Source of the DNA: CAZYBG01 sp964645155
Lineage (GTDB): Bacteria; Pseudomonadota; Alphaproteobacteria; Rhodobacterales; Rhodobacteraceae
Reading direction: 5' to 3'
Length of the DNA stretch: 42,004 nt
NCBI GenBank assembly: GCA_964645155.1
Contig: CAZYBG010000024.1
Span: 1 to 42,004 of the forward strand
Under the pieces are notes generated by a model, which had not been told where the DNA came from, did not search any database, and was given only the letters and a program-made list of their open reading frames with translations. Position 1 is the stretch's first letter. The number at the start of each line of letters is the position of its first letter. A program made the position numbers and the translations under genes. Positions 41,758 through 42,004 of this stretch are shown piece after piece.

Positions 41758-42004
41758 GACGCGCCTTGCGGCGCTGTGAAGGACGCGCCTTGCGGCGCTG
41801 TGAAGGACGCGCCTTGCGGCGCTGTGAAGGACGCGCCTTGCGGCGCTGTGAAGGACGCGCCTTGCGGCGCTGTGAAGGACGCGCCTTGCGGCGCTGTGAA
41901 GGACGCGCCTTGCGGCGCTGTGAAGGACGCGCCTTGCGGCGCTGTGAAGGACGCGCCTTGCGGCGCTGTGAAGGACGCGCCTTGCGGCGCTGTGAAGGAC
42001 GCGC
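41758..42004 (+). repeat. Perfect 24-bp tandem repeat, at least 10.3 copies, running off the window
   Basis: The unit starts GACGCGCCTTGCGG and ends CGCTGTGAAG. Ten identical copies and seven further bases are visible to the window end. Each copy contains a GCGCC-TTGC-GGCGC hairpin. Five of the six reading frames are open through the unit. No protein, CRISPR spacer or phage signature is associated. Confidence 0.95.

Noticed and set aside
41758..42004. CRISPR array
   Set aside because: The units are contiguous with no variable spacers and no cas genes nearby, so it is a plain tandem repeat.

Overview
The window is a very GC-rich, densely packed stretch of an alphaproteobacterial chromosome, most likely Rhodobacterales. 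This is inferred from the GapR/DUF2312 gene, the Uup-type ABC-F protein, the Tat-dependent periplasmic enzymes and the two dipeptide-type ABC importers. I saw no rRNA, tRNA, CRISPR array or intact transposon.

Left part (1-24,100). A minus-strand pair comes first: a Tat-type amidohydrolase followed by an outer-membrane barrel that runs off the window edge. Next are a membrane-anchored alpha/beta hydrolase and an FGGY sugar/polyol kinase on opposite strands. Two peptide-type ABC importers follow, pointing away from each other around a divergent promoter region near 14,945-15,050. The minus-strand importer consists of a substrate-binding protein, two permeases, an MFS carrier and two ATPases, and lies downstream of an alpha/beta hydrolase and an IclR regulator. 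The plus-strand importer consists of a substrate-binding protein, two permeases and one fused double ATPase. It lies downstream of an enolase-superfamily enzyme, a GntR regulator and an amidase. The likely shared theme is uptake and hydrolysis of amide- or peptide-like compounds; the substrates cannot be read from the sequence.

Middle part (about 24,100-37,600). This segment is visibly less GC-rich in the lines I sampled (about 60-62% against about 80%), has longer gaps and looks like acquired DNA. It opens with a 12-bp repeat array and a set of broken genes: Fic-like, allophanate hydrolase C-terminal and Lrp/AsnC-like fragments. It then carries a UspA protein, an AGCS Na+:amino-acid symporter, an HdeD-like membrane protein, a Ca2+/H+ antiporter and a four-gene minus-strand run (Tat amidase, NTF2-like protein, two outer-membrane barrels). 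A TetR regulator and a second Tat amidase complete it. The promoters of the two Tat amidases carry the same 12-bp motif in identical geometry inside a 17-bp -35/-10 spacer. This is the strongest regulatory signal in the window.

Right part (37,620-42,004). GC is high again: uup, a conserved protein of unknown function, an Omp25-like barrel, a small membrane protein and gapR. The window ends inside a perfect 24-bp tandem array.

Two patterns recur across the window. Tat-exported hydrolases are paired with outer-membrane barrels, including two paralogues of one barrel family 29 kb apart. Related GC-rich 12-bp minisatellites occur at four loci, two of them in frame inside ABC proteins.
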